Virus record (IMG/VR): IMGVR_UViG_3300021962_000648
Location: 1 to 23,972 of that record
Source: a virus
Length of the DNA: 23,972 nucleotides
Direction: 5' to 3' (one strand)
Shown here: in pieces, positions 23,435 through 23,972 of the stretch
How the letters are laid out: every line of letters starts with the position of its first letter
Position numbering within the stretch: position 1 is the first letter of the stretch
Translations under genes and position numbers: made by a program
The notes under the pieces: model-generated
The model's input: the letters and a program-made list of their open reading frames with translations, nothing else
Database searches by the model: none
Told to the model about the DNA's origin: nothing

Positions 23435-23972
23435 CGCATATTTGGGAAATCCCAATCTTAAAAAAGTAAATACTAAAGTTGAATTTACTAAAGAACAGAT
23501 TATAGAATTTCAAAAGTGTTCAAAAGATCCTATATATTTTATGGAAAATTATGTTCAAGTAGTATCACTTGATCATGGACTTGTGCCATTTAAGATGTAT
23601 GGTTTTCAAAAAAAGATTGTTGAAACTATACATGATAATAGATTTACAATCTGTAAATTGCCTAGACAATCAGGTAAATCAACAACAACTATTTCTTATC
23701 TTTTACATTATGCGTTATTTAATCCTAATTCAAACATTGCCATACTTGCAAACAAATCATCTACAGCTAGAGATATATTAGGTCGTTTGCAGCTTGCATA
23801 TGAAAATTTACCAAGATGGTTACAACAAGGCGTCATTAATTGGAACAAAGGTAATATAGAATTAGAAAACAAATCAACGATTGTGGCAGCTGCAACTTCA
23901 TCATCTGCTATTCGAGGAGGTTCTTATAACATAATCTTCCTAGACGAGTTTGCTTTCGTACCTACAAACATT
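23427..23972 (+). CDS. 17: Terminase large subunit gp17, N-terminal 182 residues (3' truncated)
   Basis: The frame opens at an ATG at 23427 (MSDAYLGNPNLKKV) and is still open at the window edge. A likely adenine-binding region is MYGFQKKIVETI (residues ~57-68). The Walker A loop is LPRQSGKST, with the lysine at residue 84. The Walker B strand is NIIFLDEFAF, with D173 and the catalytic E174. AAATSSSAIRGGSYN just before it corresponds to the T4 'SS..AVRGNSF' motif. This is the N-terminal packaging ATPase domain of the T4 gp17 type (610 residues in T4). The C-terminal RNase H-like nuclease lies beyond the window. The gene overlaps the ParB-like gene by eight bases, in a +1-type frame relation, suggesting translational coupling. 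Confidence 0.95.
   Translation, partial: MSDAYLGNPNLKKVNTKVEFTKEQIIEFQKCSKDPIYFMENYVQVVSLDHGLVPFKMYGFQKKIVETIHDNRFTICKLPRQSGKSTTTISYLLHYALFNPNSNIAILANKSSTARDILGRLQLAYENLPRWLQQGVINWNKGNIELENKSTIVAAATSSSAIRGGSYNIIFLDEFAFVPTNI

Noticed and set aside
23569-23781. 70-codon + strand frame overlapping the start of gp17
   Set aside because: It overlaps the Walker A region of gp17, which is strongly supported by motifs. It is a frame shadow.

Overview
The window is a segment of the late (virion morphogenesis) region of a T4-like contractile-tailed phage. It is strongly AT-rich, every credible gene is on the + strand, genes abut or overlap, and no gap reaches 100 bases. The gene run gp8 - (fibre/baseplate locus) - gp13 - gp14 - gp15 - gp16 - gp17 is the T4 order. 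The divergent, Thr/Ser/Asn-rich fibre proteins and a giant DUF4815-type baseplate/virion protein resemble marine T4-like phages (cyanophage/pelagiphage-like). An AT-rich marine bacterial host such as SAR11 or Prochlorococcus is an inference from composition and gene style only.

Layout. (1) 1-540: the C-terminal end of a fibre-like protein, translationally coupled to a small tail assembly chaperone-like protein. (2) 576-8334: baseplate wedge gp8 and a 2092-residue virion/baseplate protein. (3) 8336-20259: a fibre/adhesin locus of twelve genes, occupying the place where T4 carries genes 9 to 12 and wac. It contains a 600-aa adhesin candidate with Ig-like domains and a glycine-rich tip, three long repeat-built fibres (800, 1182 and 308 aa), short proteins that reuse the same ends, and two charged helical small proteins. 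(4) 20321-23972: neck and packaging genes gp13, gp14, gp15, gp16, a ParB-like small protein wedged between the terminase genes, and the first 182 codons of the large terminase gp17 (cut by the window edge).

Regulation. Six exact TATAAATA octamers, the T4 late promoter core, lie in intergenic gaps just upstream of genes (551, 8967, 9011, 12530, 19307, 20275). They divide the window into about five late transcription units: gp8/baseplate; adhesin; long fibres; the 308-aa fibre; neck plus terminase.

The gene products should work together as the distal virion (baseplate wedge, fibres and host-binding adhesins), the head-tail connector (gp13/gp14), the tail terminator (gp15) and the DNA packaging motor (gp16/gp17). 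The most notable features are combinatorial reuse of N- and C-terminal modules among the fibre genes, in-frame duplications inside and between them, and the ParB-like gene inside the terminase operon. No tRNA, CRISPR, insertion sequence or integrase was seen.
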